A stretch of 12,096 bases of DNA, from positions 1-12,096 of the forward strand of contig JAKSDL010000629.1 of assembly GCA_022360105.1 (NCBI GenBank), written 5' to 3'. Made by a program: the position numbers and the translations under genes. A model generated the notes under the pieces. That model ran no database searches, was not told the origin of the DNA, and saw only the letters and a program-made list of their open reading frames with translations. The stretch is from Pseudomonadota bacterium. Its GTDB lineage: Bacteria > SAR324 > XYD2-FULL-50-16 > JAHJRI01. This document shows, piece after piece, positions 1 to 6,244 of the stretch. How positions within the stretch are numbered: the first letter of the stretch is position 1; the number at the start of each line of letters is the position of its first letter.

Positions 1-108
1 TACAACCATTATGTGGAAAAACAGATTAAACCAATAATCGAAACCATTGCCCCCTTTTGCAATGTTGACATACATGCCGCTTTGACCGGTCAACAGCGAC
101 TGTTTTAA
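1..108 (+). CDS. polB: DNA polymerase II (family B), C-terminal end only
   Basis: The window opens inside a reading frame that runs to TAA at 106-108 and gives the last 35 residues of a protein. They contain the pattern Y-x-H-Y-x(3)-Q-(I/L)-x-P-I and end in ALTGQQRLF. This closely resembles the C-terminus of Escherichia coli DNA polymerase II as I remember it (YEHYLTRQLQP... and TGQLGLF). Pol II is a family B polymerase with 3'-5' exonuclease activity, used in replication restart and bypass of damage. The final Q-Q-R-L-F fits the sliding-clamp-binding pentapeptide (QLxLF type), which in this family sits at the extreme C-terminus. The catalytic domains lie outside the window, so completeness and activity cannot be judged. 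The match rests on recall of a short segment, but motif and position agree. Confidence 0.75.
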   Translation, partial: YNHYVEKQIKPIIETIAPFCNVDIHAALTGQQRLF

Positions 109-247
109 GGCACCAGGGCAAAGGATCGTCTAATAATAGATCTTGACTATGACTGAAACGAGTGGTTCTAATATCTCTTTAAGTCATTGCCAATTATGTA
201 TTCTTGATTGAGAAATTAGGATAATATGCCAGCCTTGGTTGGATAAG

Positions 248-374
248 CCTTAATTAAGACAAATCCTGATTAATCCTGGAACGAACGGTAGGGCGGCCCT
301 ATGTCAATGTCATTTAGAAATGATCGGCGGCCACGTAGGGCCGCCCTACCGTTTGTGCTCGGAATCAATTAAGG
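248..374. repeat. Long perfect inverted repeat, MITE/REP-like hairpin
   Basis: An 18-base arm at 284-301 (AACGGTAGGGCGGCCCTA) is perfectly reverse-complemented at 336-353, with a 34-base loop that itself holds a small CATTT-AG-AAATG hairpin. Outside the arms the symmetry continues imperfectly and ends in CCTTAATT (248-255) and AATTAAGG (367-374), giving a potential element of about 127 bases. The GC-rich core contrasts with AT-rich surroundings. No T-run follows, so a simple intrinsic terminator is unlikely. It lies between the polymerase end and the lipoprotein gene. The likeliest reading is a non-autonomous mobile hairpin (MITE or REP-like palindrome); no transposase is visible. Confidence 0.6.
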
Positions 375-468
375 TTTTGATAGTTTGTTCATCTTGACCA
401 ATCAATATTGGACCCTACGTGGCTGTGAATGGGGGACATTACAGACGATATTTACAACAGGTAAAAAC

Positions 469-1305
469 ATGAAATCACTTCTTGAACATTTAACATTCTT
501 AATACTGATTTGCCTGACATTATTCGGCTGTACCGCCAAAAGCAATATGACTCAGCTATTCGTCGATGGTCAGGAACGCATTCAACTTCATCATCAGATT
601 CATGACGTTAAAGGAAAAGAGGAGATTGTCAGGCAGGGATACAATCATCCCGTTCAAATGACAGTGGAAGACCTGACAGCGCTGCTTAACGAAATCAGCA
701 TTAATAAGTTTGAACTAATCGGTTGGGGTGAAGCTCATGCACTTTTCTATCAGGAGGAAATATCAAAGCTGGCGCCGCGTTTGGTGGATGCGTTCAGACA
801 AGCCTCCAGCGATCAATGGATCTATTTTTCCATTACTGCAGAAAAACCGGCTTTATTCAACGATACTTTGCGCATTACCGACGGCATCTGTTTTATAAAA
901 GATAATAAGTTAAACTTTGTATTCAGCAACCTTAATATCGAAATCGCCGGGCAAAATACGATCGGTGCACCGAAAAGCAAGAATGACTTCAAAAAAGGCG
1001 ATCCTCGTACTTTAACTCCCAGTCAAACCTATCGCTTTGTTTTTCAGCCGGAAAAACCCTATCAAAAGCCTCCTGTGATAGAAGGCGATCAGTGGCTTTC
1101 GGATGAGCAAACCCAGTGGCTCGTGTTTACCCTGGATGCGGCTGATGTATCGCCGGTTGTTGCTGAATCTACTCCAGCCGCTGAACCAGATGAAAAATCA
1201 AGTATCAAAGAGCGTCTAAAAAAGCTCAAAGAACTCCGCCAACACGATCTGATTACCGACAAAGAATACGAAGCCAAACGCAAACAGATCTTGAAAGAGT
1301 TGTAA
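469..1305 (+). CDS. Putative lipoprotein with C-terminal SHOCT domain
   Basis: A 278-aa protein is predicted from the ATG at 469. That start was preferred over an earlier in-frame codon at 385 because it begins directly with a signal peptide: a basic N-terminus, a hydrophobic stretch, then a lipobox-like L-F-G-C with Cys21 as the probable lipidated residue. Phe at -2 is slightly atypical. The protein is therefore probably anchored to the inner or outer membrane facing the periplasm. The middle (about residues 30-225) matches no family I recognise. A Pro/Glu/Ala-rich linker precedes a helical C-terminus at about 246-278 (IKERLKKLKELRQHDLIT, then E-Y-E-A-K-R-K-Q-I-L), a typical SHOCT domain. 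SHOCT domains are short C-terminal helical modules whose role is mostly oligomerisation or binding. The upstream Shine-Dalgarno is weak. The gene converges on the ABC exporter, with 19 bases between the stops. Specific function unknown. Confidence 0.75.
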   Translation: MKSLLEHLTFLILICLTLFGCTAKSNMTQLFVDGQERIQLHHQIHDVKGKEEIVRQGYNHPVQMTVEDLTALLNEISINKFELIGWGEAHALFYQEEISKLAPRLVDAFRQASSDQWIYFSITAEKPALFNDTLRITDGICFIKDNKLNFVFSNLNIEIAGQNTIGAPKSKNDFKKGDPRTLTPSQTYRFVFQPEKPYQKPPVIEGDQWLSDEQTQWLVFTLDAADVSPVVAESTPAAEPDEKSSIKERLKKLKELRQHDLITDKEYEAKRKQILKEL

Positions 1306-1324
1306 GCAAGGAAAGCTAACCGGT

Positions 1325-3160
1325 TCAATTTTGTAGAACCTCCTCAAGTTTGGACTGATACCTGCGGGCCTCCTGCTGTCGGTGCCACATCGTTGCATAA
1401 TGTCCGCCCAGCTCCAGCAAATCCTCATGCTTGCCTCGTTCGGCTATTGTTCCATCTTTTAATACCAGTATTTCATCCGCATCAATGATGGTAGACAGGC
1501 GATGGGCGACCACCAATGTGGTTTTGTTCTCTGACACTTCACGCAGGGAATCCTGAATTTCATTTTCAGTCTGGGAATCCAAAGCAGAAGTTGCTTCATC
1601 AAAAATCAGGATTTTAGGATTTTTCAATATGGTTCGAGCAATAGCAACTCTTTGTTTTTCTCCTCCCGACAATTTCAATCCCCTTTCACCCACACGGCTT
1701 TCATATCGTTCAGGCAGGGAATGGATGAATTCTTCAATTTTAGCGAGCTTGGCAGCTCTTTCTATCTGTTCATCATCAGCACCAGGGTTTCCGTATTGAA
1801 TATTGTAGTGAATGGTATCATTGAACAAGACAGTATCCTGAGGGACGATGCCAATCGCTTTGCGCAATGAATCCATGGTGACAGAACGGATATCCTGGCC
1901 ATCAATTACGATTTGTCCGGAGCTGACATCGTAAAATCGAAACAGAAGTCTTGAAATGGTTGATTTTCCTTCCCCACTGGACCCGACAATCGCAACTGTT
2001 TTTCCGGGTGGAACCACAAAGTTGATTGATTTAAGGATCTCCCGCTCTTCAGTATAATGAAAACCGACTTCTTTGAATTCGATAGCCCCCTCTGTGGCTA
2101 ACAACGGTTTTGCGTCAGGACTGTCTTTAATTTGAGGATCAACCTGCTGAAGTTCGAACATCTTATCCATATCCGTTAAGCTTTGTTTGATTTGACGGTA
2201 GACAAAACCCAGGAAATTCAAAGGCAAATAAAGCTGAATCAGAAAGGTATTGACCATCACAAAATCACCAATGGTGTAAATTCCGGAAACAACTCCTGAT
2301 CCGGCCATAACCATGATCGTCATCAAGCCGATTCCTATCACGGCTGCCTGACCTATATTCAGCAGCGATAAGGTGGTAATGTTTTTAACGGCTGCTTTTT
2401 CGTAGCCGGCCAGTGCTCTATCATATCGCCGGTATTCATGGTCTTCATTGTTAAAGTACTTAACGGTCTCATAATTCAATAGACTGTCTATAGCACGTGT
2501 ATTGGCGGTAGAATCCTTCTCATTCATCATTCGTCGATATTTTAATCGCCACTCTGTGAACCAAAGCGTAAACGCAATATAAATACTGATTGTTAAAAAT
2601 ACGGTAACTGCAAACCAGATATCAAACTTGATAAAAAAAATAACGGTAACGATAAGAATTTCCAAGAGAGTAGGGAGAATATTGAACATCATGAAATTCA
2701 ACACGAACTGTATTCCACCCGTTCCTCGTTCAATGACCCTGGATAACCCGCCTGTTTGTCGATCCAGATGAAAGGACAGGGATAACCCGTGAAGATGCTT
2801 GAACGTTTTTAATCCAATGGTTCTCTGGGCATGCTGCGATACTTTTGCAAAGATGAAGTCTCTCAATTCACCCAGGGATTGGTAGAGGATTCGGGCAAAA
2901 CCATAAGCTATGATCAACACCAAAGGAAGGGATAGCAAGGCTTTTTCAACTGACAAGGCATCTACAGCCTGCTTGTATAAAAAAGGAACATACACATTGA
3001 TCACCTTTGCGGACACCAGCATTAAAATAGCAAATATTACCCTGGCTTTTAGATCAATTCGTTTTTTAGGCCATAGGTAAACTGCTAAGGTCAGCAAGGT
3101 TTTGAACTGGTTTCTGTTGCGAACATCCTGGTTGGCATCAAATATGGTTGCGTCTGACAC
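1325..3160 (-). CDS. Atm1-type ABC exporter, fused permease and ATPase
   Basis: The 611-aa half-transporter combines an N-terminal transmembrane domain (about residues 20-340) and a C-terminal ATPase domain (about 358-595), the usual length for the family. Walker A is GSSGEGKST (393-401), the Q-loop Gln is 441, the signature is LSGGE (498-502), Walker B is ILIFDE with catalytic Glu522, and the H-loop His is 553. LNYETVKYFNNE (228-239) in the membrane domain is the hallmark of the Atm1/HMT1 branch. Known members are homodimeric inner-membrane exporters moving glutathione- or sulfur-linked compounds, affecting Fe-S cluster supply or heavy-metal detoxification. The substrate here cannot be read from sequence. 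The start is GTG at 3160, behind AGGAAA at suitable spacing. No Fe-S or metal-resistance gene is adjacent except the rubredoxin gene upstream on the other strand. Confidence 0.9.
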   Translation of the reverse strand: MSDATIFDANQDVRNRNQFKTLLTLAVYLWPKKRIDLKARVIFAILMLVSAKVINVYVPFLYKQAVDALSVEKALLSLPLVLIIAYGFARILYQSLGELRDFIFAKVSQHAQRTIGLKTFKHLHGLSLSFHLDRQTGGLSRVIERGTGGIQFVLNFMMFNILPTLLEILIVTVIFFIKFDIWFAVTVFLTISIYIAFTLWFTEWRLKYRRMMNEKDSTANTRAIDSLLNYETVKYFNNEDHEYRRYDRALAGYEKAAVKNITTLSLLNIGQAAVIGIGLMTIMVMAGSGVVSGIYTIGDFVMVNTFLIQLYLPLNFLGFVYRQIKQSLTDMDKMFELQQVDPQIKDSPDAKPLLATEGAIEFKEVGFHYTEEREILKSINFVVPPGKTVAIVGSSGEGKSTISRLLFRFYDVSSGQIVIDGQDIRSVTMDSLRKAIGIVPQDTVLFNDTIHYNIQYGNPGADDEQIERAAKLAKIEEFIHSLPERYESRVGERGLKLSGGEKQRVAIARTILKNPKILIFDEATSALDSQTENEIQDSLREVSENKTTLVVAHRLSTIIDADEILVLKDGTIAERGKHEDLLELGGHYATMWHRQQEARRYQSKLEEVLQN

Positions 3161-3412
3161 GATCGGTTTCCTATTCGGGGTTTATATCATTTTTCAATGG
3201 ATTACAAAATGTTACTTTTACCATTTAGTTTAACAACACACCTGTCACTTTAACCATCTCAAAGTTCGTTCCCCATATTTAGACTTAAGGTTAATCGTTT
3301 AAGGTATAATCCGGAGGGGATGTCACAGCGGTGGTCGGTGTTGTTAAACACTGGGTATGAAACCAAATACCACTTGAGCCATGTGGAAACGATACTGATA
3401 TCCCGACTTAAT

Positions 3413-3441
3413 TTGACAAGCTTTGGTACAATAGGTATTAA
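3413..3441 (+). promoter_or_regulatory. Sigma70-like promoter of the rubredoxin gene
   Basis: TTGACA at 3413-3418, a 17-base spacer, then TATTAA at 3436-3441. The -35 is perfect and the -10 matches consensus at four of six positions. Transcription would begin near 3448, about 37 bases before the rubredoxin start. The rest of the divergent spacer between the exporter and rubredoxin genes (3161-3485) also holds a lone TATAAT (3305-3310) without a good -35. Confidence 0.55.
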
Positions 3442-3485
3442 AATTAGATACTCAAGTCTGTAAGCCCTGGCTAATATGACTCAAA

Positions 3486-3665
3486 ATGAAGCTTATGAAT
3501 ATGTATCGATGCACTTATATGGACTGCTGGTACGTATATGACCCTAAGGTTGGTGAACCAGGTTTGGGAATTGAGCCCGGAACTTCTTTTGAAAATCTTC
3601 CTGTAGATTGGGTCTGCCCTGACTGCGGAGCGACTAAAGATTACTTTGAAGTCACGGAACAATAG
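3486..3665 (+). CDS. Rubredoxin with C-x4-C first knuckle
   Basis: The frame encodes 59 residues. Rubredoxins are small cytoplasmic one-electron carriers with one iron bound by four cysteines. Diagnostic features are YRC (7-9), W-Y-V-Y-D-P (15-20), G-x-x-P-G-T-x-F (29-36), [11 protein letters not shown] (38-48) and K-D-Y-F (51-54). The metal ligands would be Cys9, Cys14, Cys44 and Cys47. The second pair is the normal C-x2-C, but the first is C-x4-C (C-T-Y-M-D-C) rather than the common C-x2-C-G. I recall a minority rubredoxin type with this spacing from Desulfovibrio, so it is probably functional. In-frame ATGs at 3486, 3495 and 3501 are all possible starts; none has a clear Shine-Dalgarno. 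The gene is monocistronic. Such proteins often feed oxygen- or superoxide-reducing enzymes in anaerobes, but no partner gene is adjacent. Confidence 0.88.
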   Translation: MKLMNMYRCTYMDCWYVYDPKVGEPGLGIEPGTSFENLPVDWVCPDCGATKDYFEVTEQ

Positions 3666-3775
3666 TTTTGAGAACGAACTTATCCTGCATTCCTTACAAT
3701 TCGTCAGATGTGATCGCCATTGCAACAAATGTGATCACTTAGGATTCGCTTTAACGCCCGTTTGAAGCAATGTCA

Positions 3776-3889
3776 TCAAAACATTATTAGAATCAGCGCT
3801 AATCCTACTATTCCCCAAATTCCCGTATAATAGCCAAAAAGAAGGGTGTTTTTGATATTTTCCGAGAGTCTTAATTGATATATTGTCAT
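3776..3889 (-). CDS. Small single-span membrane protein, 37 aa, divergent from the FCD regulator
   Basis: A short minus-strand frame encodes 37 residues, starting MTIYQLRLSENIKNT and continuing into a hydrophobic segment (about 16-37, with Y-Y-T-G-I-W-G-I-V-G-L-A-L-I-L-I) that ends at the stop. It is predicted to be a one-helix inner-membrane peptide with a short hydrophilic N-terminus. Translation signals are good: the minus strand reads AGGGGG (plus coordinates 3898-3903) eight bases before the ATG. Upstream lie a near-consensus promoter and an operator-like palindrome, in the order expected for a regulated gene. Nothing else follows in this direction before the convergent rubredoxin gene, so the peptide would be the sole product of the transcript. 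I recognise no family. The alternative is that the transcript acts as RNA and the frame is incidental. Confidence 0.6.
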   Translation of the reverse strand: MTIYQLRLSENIKNTLLFGYYTGIWGIVGLALILIMF

Positions 3890-3920
3890 GGCTTTTTCCC
3901 CCTATTGGTCATTTTTATAA

Positions 3921-3933
3921 CTGGTCTGACCAG
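3921..3933. promoter_or_regulatory. Operator-like palindrome CTGGTCTGACCAG
   Basis: A perfect 13-base palindrome around a central T. The core GGTC-N-GACC matches the TGGTnnnACCA pattern known for FadR/FCD-type GntR regulators. It directly abuts the -10 box of the minus-strand promoter for the 37-aa peptide, covering the expected transcription start, which is a repressor position. Its likely ligand is the product of the adjacent regulator gene. Confidence 0.7.
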
Positions 3934-3962
3934 ATTCTAAAAGATAGTTGTTATGCTGTCAA
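3934..3962 (-). promoter_or_regulatory. Near-consensus sigma70 promoter for the 37-aa peptide gene
   Basis: On the minus strand, TTGACA (plus coordinates 3957-3962), a 17-base spacer and TAGAAT (3934-3939). The -35 is perfect and the -10 matches five of six. The start of transcription would fall near 3927, inside the palindrome at 3921-3933, leaving a leader of about 38 bases before the peptide start. Confidence 0.7.
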
Positions 3963-4044
3963 GTTTTGTGTTGAATAGAAGATTTGAATGGTATAGAGTT
4001 CAAATTTGCGTCCATTTGCTATCAAAGCATATTTTATCATTGAC

Positions 4045-4061
4045 TGTTGGTCGGACCAACA
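4045..4061. promoter_or_regulatory. Operator-like palindrome TGTTGGTCGGACCAACA upstream of the regulator gene
   Basis: A perfect 17-base palindrome with central G sharing the GGTC-N-GACC core of the site at 3921-3933. It ends 15 bases before the probable TTG start of the FCD regulator, so it would lie in the promoter or 5' leader and suggests autoregulation. A tentative promoter in front of it is TTGCGT (4006-4011), an 18-base spacer, TATTTT (4030-4035); this is weak. If translation started at the earlier TTG (4047) the palindrome would be coding, which seems less likely. Confidence 0.7.
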
Positions 4062-4076
4062 ACTTTGGAGAAAATA

Positions 4077-4814
4077 TTGGAAGGTTTATTTGAAGAAGTC
4101 CAGGTTGAAAAAATTACTGATAAAATCGTTGATCAATTGGAAAACCTGATCAATCAGGGAAAACTTGCTCCCGGCAACAGACTCCCGAGTGAGCGGCAAC
4201 TGATCGATATGCTGGGAGTCGGCAGGTCTTCGCTGAGGGAAGCTTTGAACAAGCTTGAAACCATGGGCTATGTGGAGATTAAAAAAAGGAAAGGTATTTT
4301 TGTAAAATCGATCGATTCAACGTTCCGACTTGATCCCATGAAGCGAATGATGGAGGAGAATAAAAACAAAATTGTTCAATTGTACGAAATTCGCAGCGAT
4401 CTTGAACAAGCGTCTGCGGGAGCGGCTGCGCTGGAAAGAAATGCACAGGATCTTGAGGATATCCAGGCTTGTTTGGACAATTTTGAAACCAAAACAAAAG
4501 AAGTAAAATTTAAATGGGAGCTTGATCAAGCCTTCCACTGTGCCATTGCCAGGGCATCCCATAATTTTTTTCGCATCCACGTTATCATGAGCATTTTTGA
4601 TTTTTCCAAGGAGTTCATCAAACCCATCATTGAAGGATTCGCCGGTTATGAAGAGAATTCCGCAACGATAGCAACCCATCATGTGGCTATTTTCAAGGCA
4701 ATCAAAGAGAAAAATGCAGATGGTGCCAGAAAAAAAATGAAAGAACATCTTGATTGGACCAATCAACGACTTGTTGACCATTTTCAATCGCTTGTTGACG
4801 CATCAGTAACTTAA
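4077..4814 (+). CDS. GntR-family regulator, FadR/FCD type
   Basis: A 245-aa protein is predicted from TTG at 4077. This start has GGAG (4067-4070) six bases upstream and keeps the operator palindrome outside the gene; an in-frame TTG at 4047 would add ten residues. The N-terminal winged helix-turn-helix (about residues 12-78) has the GntR signature G-x-L-x-P-G-x-R-L-P-S-E-R followed by V-G-R-S-S-L-R-E-A-L and a G-Y-V-E-I wing. The C-terminal helical FCD domain (about 98-235) carries the usual metal or effector residues: D150-x3-H154 (from D-Q-A-F-H), the His201/202 pair and His224. FCD regulators bind small carboxylates such as lactate, pyruvate or fatty acyl-CoA and usually repress a neighbouring operon. 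The effector cannot be predicted. The only nearby candidate target is the divergent 37-aa peptide gene, besides its own promoter. Confidence 0.9.
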   Translation: MEGLFEEVQVEKITDKIVDQLENLINQGKLAPGNRLPSERQLIDMLGVGRSSLREALNKLETMGYVEIKKRKGIFVKSIDSTFRLDPMKRMMEENKNKIVQLYEIRSDLEQASAGAAALERNAQDLEDIQACLDNFETKTKEVKFKWELDQAFHCAIARASHNFFRIHVIMSIFDFSKEFIKPIIEGFAGYEENSATIATHHVAIFKAIKEKNADGARKKMKEHLDWTNQRLVDHFQSLVDASVT

Positions 4815-5170
4815 GAAATCGAAATGATAAAAAAATAGCTCTGAATATCCAAAAACATGTCATGAACCTAAAACAATTTTTCAGTTGATCTGCCTATTGA
4901 TGTGGGTTAATTGTAAACACGACAAACCAATGTCAGAACCTTTTATGAATCGGACTGGAAAAATCAGCCCTCAAACTCACCATCAGTCAATGTCCAAAAT
5001 AAATACATTGAATACATAAATTTTATTGTTGCCAATCCAGAATACCTGAGTCTTCCATAATACATAATACGCTTCGTATTCAGGAATTTTGTGATCTTTT
5101 TTAACATCAACATTTTCTATTTGATTTCAATATTGATACTGCAAAGGGGAGTCAAAATGAAAAATTAAAT
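4815..5170. other. AT-rich spacer without a convincing gene
   Basis: I see no supported gene on either strand here. It contains a small perfect hairpin, AATACG-CTT-CGTATT (5066-5080), with no T-run after it. Near the right end is a good ribosome-binding sequence, GGGGAG (5146-5151), followed by a three-codon frame Met-Lys-Asn-stop (5157-5168) that runs straight into the attC-like site. This looks like the start of a gene whose body has been lost. The spacer marks the change from the mixed-strand region to the all-plus-strand accessory region. Confidence 0.5.
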
Positions 5171-5291
5171 GTTAACAAAGGGCTGCAATGAACCACTAGC
5201 TGACCTTCGGCGAGGTCAAATATCCAAATTCCTGGCAAATCCTTTTTAGCGCCAAAACCGTGCAGGCGGCCGTTTATGCAGGGCGTTGGAC
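5171..5291 (+). repeat. attC-like site preceding the toxin-antitoxin unit
   Basis: The right end reads TTATGCAGGGCGTTGGAC, with GTTGGAC (5285-5291) matching the integron R' core GTTRRRY. The left end, GTTAACAAAGGGCTGCAATG, is partly complementary to it: CTGCA-x3-AAC is mirrored in GTTTATGCAG. Between them are a small hairpin, TGACCT-TCGGCG-AGGTCA (5201-5218), and irregular sequence. The left core GTTAAC deviates from RYYYAAC. The site resembles an attC of about 120 bases with a degenerate left core. Covariance-model scoring would be decisive. Confidence 0.45.
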
Positions 5292-5306
5292 ATAAGCAAA
5301 ATCATA

Positions 5307-5349
5307 TGTAAAACTAGAGTTATCATCTGCTGATAACTCTAGTTTTACA
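5307..5349. repeat. Perfect 19-bp inverted repeat before the toxin-antitoxin genes
   Basis: Arm TGTAAAACTAGAGTTATCA (5307-5325) and its exact reverse complement (5331-5349) flank a five-base loop, TCTGC. No T-run follows, so terminator function is doubtful. It ends 26 bases before the toxin start, which itself lacks a Shine-Dalgarno. It could be the operator of the toxin-antitoxin unit bound by the HTH protein, or an mRNA hairpin limiting toxin translation. Confidence 0.75.
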
Positions 5350-5375
5350 CCCTGATCATAAATCAAAACAAACAT

Positions 5376-5717
5376 ATGATTCAATTAGGTCTTGAGACAT
5401 TGCTATCGCTAGATGGAGAGATATTCCCCATGAGCAATGGATACTGGACTAAATTTGAAGTAAAAAAAGTGACTCCCAATGAACACATACCTCATGGTAT
5501 AAAATACTCGTTAACTCTGCATGATCGTTACAATAAACGAATAATCGGCTATGACAATGCCCATGCAATTAAACCCAAAAGAAAGAAATTTGGGGCAAAA
5601 AGGCTTGTATGGGATCACAAGCATAATAAAAGCATTATTAAAAACTATGAATTTGAGTCAGCACAACAGCTTTTACAAGACTTTTGGAAAGATGTTAATG
5701 ATATTTTGGAAAGTTAA
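5376..5717 (+). CDS. TumE-like toxin (DUF6516 family)
   Basis: The 113-aa protein resembles the TumE/DUF6516 family: H-G-I-K-Y-S-L-T-L-H-D (residues about 40-50), then R-I-I-G-Y-D-N-A-H (55-63), W-D-H-K-H (79-83) and a C-terminal helix Y-E-F-E-S-A-Q-Q-L-L-x-D-F-W. The conserved D-N-A-H and D-H-K-H motifs are the parts I recognise. Family members are toxins of two-gene modules in which the toxin gene precedes an HTH antitoxin gene, exactly the layout here, with 12 bases between genes. The biochemical activity is not something I can state from sequence. The ATG at 5376 lacks a Shine-Dalgarno; an internal ATG at 5430 has GGAGAG upstream but would drop residues that look family-typical. The assignment rests on recall and on gene order. 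Confidence 0.75.
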   Translation: MIQLGLETLLSLDGEIFPMSNGYWTKFEVKKVTPNEHIPHGIKYSLTLHDRYNKRIIGYDNAHAIKPKRKKFGAKRLVWDHKHNKSIIKNYEFESAQQLLQDFWKDVNDILES

Positions 5718-5729
5718 AAAAGAGGAACA

Positions 5730-6113
5730 ATGGCAACTAAAGTAATGAAAGTCGGTATTATCTCAAAGCAGGATTATATAAAAAGGACAATTGCTATTGC
5801 AAATGGGGAGTATAAGCCAAGAAAAGATGAACCAAAGATCTGGTTTGATTCGATAAAATCAATGGCTCAAGTTCTTGGTAATGAGAACCAGGAACTATTA
5901 AGACTCATAATTAATTATAAACCTCACTCCCTGTCTGAGCTTGAGCGTATTAGCAAAAGAAAAAAATCTAACTTATCCAGGACATTAAAAACTTTAGAAA
6001 AATATGGAATTGTGGAACTGACAAAAAATCAAGGAAAACTTGTTCCAAAAGTCATAGCTACTGACTTTAGGGTGGAATTTGGCTTACACTACAGTTCTCC
6101 AGTACCTACCTAA
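5730..6113 (+). CDS. HTH antitoxin/regulator paired with the TumE-like toxin
   Basis: A 127-aa protein starting at an ATG with AGAGGA just upstream. The middle and C-terminal part forms a winged HTH of the MarR/ArsR-like kind: L-R-L-I-I-N-Y-K-P-H-S-L-S-E-L (about 57-71), the recognition segment K-R-K-K-S-N-L-S-R-T-L-K-T-L-E (76-90), and K-Y-G-I-V-E-L-T-K-N (91-100) as the wing. Proteins of this kind (HVO_A0114-type predicted regulators) are the usual partners of TumE toxins. It probably neutralises the toxin and represses the operon, possibly through the 19-bp inverted repeat upstream. The gene pair lies between two attC-like sites whose core sequences are complementary, consistent with both genes travelling as one cassette. 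Confidence 0.75.
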   Translation: MATKVMKVGIISKQDYIKRTIAIANGEYKPRKDEPKIWFDSIKSMAQVLGNENQELLRLIINYKPHSLSELERISKRKKSNLSRTLKTLEKYGIVELTKNQGKLVPKVIATDFRVEFGLHYSSPVPT

Positions 6114-6118
6114 AAAAT

Positions 6119-6211
6119 GTCCGACAAAAATGCATACACCCGAATTTACCTCCCGCTTCATTCTCTTCGCTCACTGCATTCCGGGTAAAGCGGGCGAGGC
6201 AGTCGTTAGGC
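6119..6211 (+). repeat. attC-like site after the toxin-antitoxin pair
   Basis: R''-like core GTCCGAC (6119-6125) and R' core GTTAGGC (6205-6211, exact GTTRRRY) enclose a stem made of CCTCCCGCTT (6149-6158) and AAGCGGGCGAGG (6188-6199), with two unpaired bases on the 3' side. Overall length of 93 bases is normal for attC. GTCCGAC is a one-mismatch complement of GTTGGAC at 5285, the core at the other end of the toxin-antitoxin unit, as expected for the two ends of one cassette. The next gene's probable start follows 33 bases later. Confidence 0.6.
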
Positions 6212-6244
6212 CATGATTAATGTTAAGCTTTGGAGTTAATGTTT

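Noticed and set aside
1322..1340. A GGTTC/GAACC hairpin at the convergent ends of the lipoprotein and exporter genes as a shared terminator.
   Set aside because: The stem is only five pairs with a nine-base loop and overlaps the exporter's coding end; no T-run is placed correctly.
3320..3463. A 47-codon plus-strand frame (starting M-S-Q-R-W-S-V) after a TATAAT box and a GGAGGGG sequence.
   Set aside because: The GGAGGGG abuts the ATG too closely, the composition is unlike a protein, and the rubredoxin promoter lies inside it.
3708..3740. Two TGTGATC motifs, one forming the palindrome GTGATCAC, reminiscent of a CRP/FNR-type site.
   Set aside because: They lie in the convergent 3' region between the rubredoxin and small peptide genes, not at a promoter, and do not match a full site with proper spacing.
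4317..4787. A 156-codon minus-strand frame opposite the FCD regulator gene.
   Set aside because: The plus-strand protein has clear GntR and FCD motifs; the antisense frame has no recognisable domain or ribosome-binding site.
4983..5119. A minus-strand frame with a protein-like stretch (E-Y-E-A-Y-Y-V-L-W-K-T-Q-V-F-W-I-G).
   Set aside because: It has no start codon or ribosome-binding site and is bounded by stops. It might be a relic but nothing identifies it.
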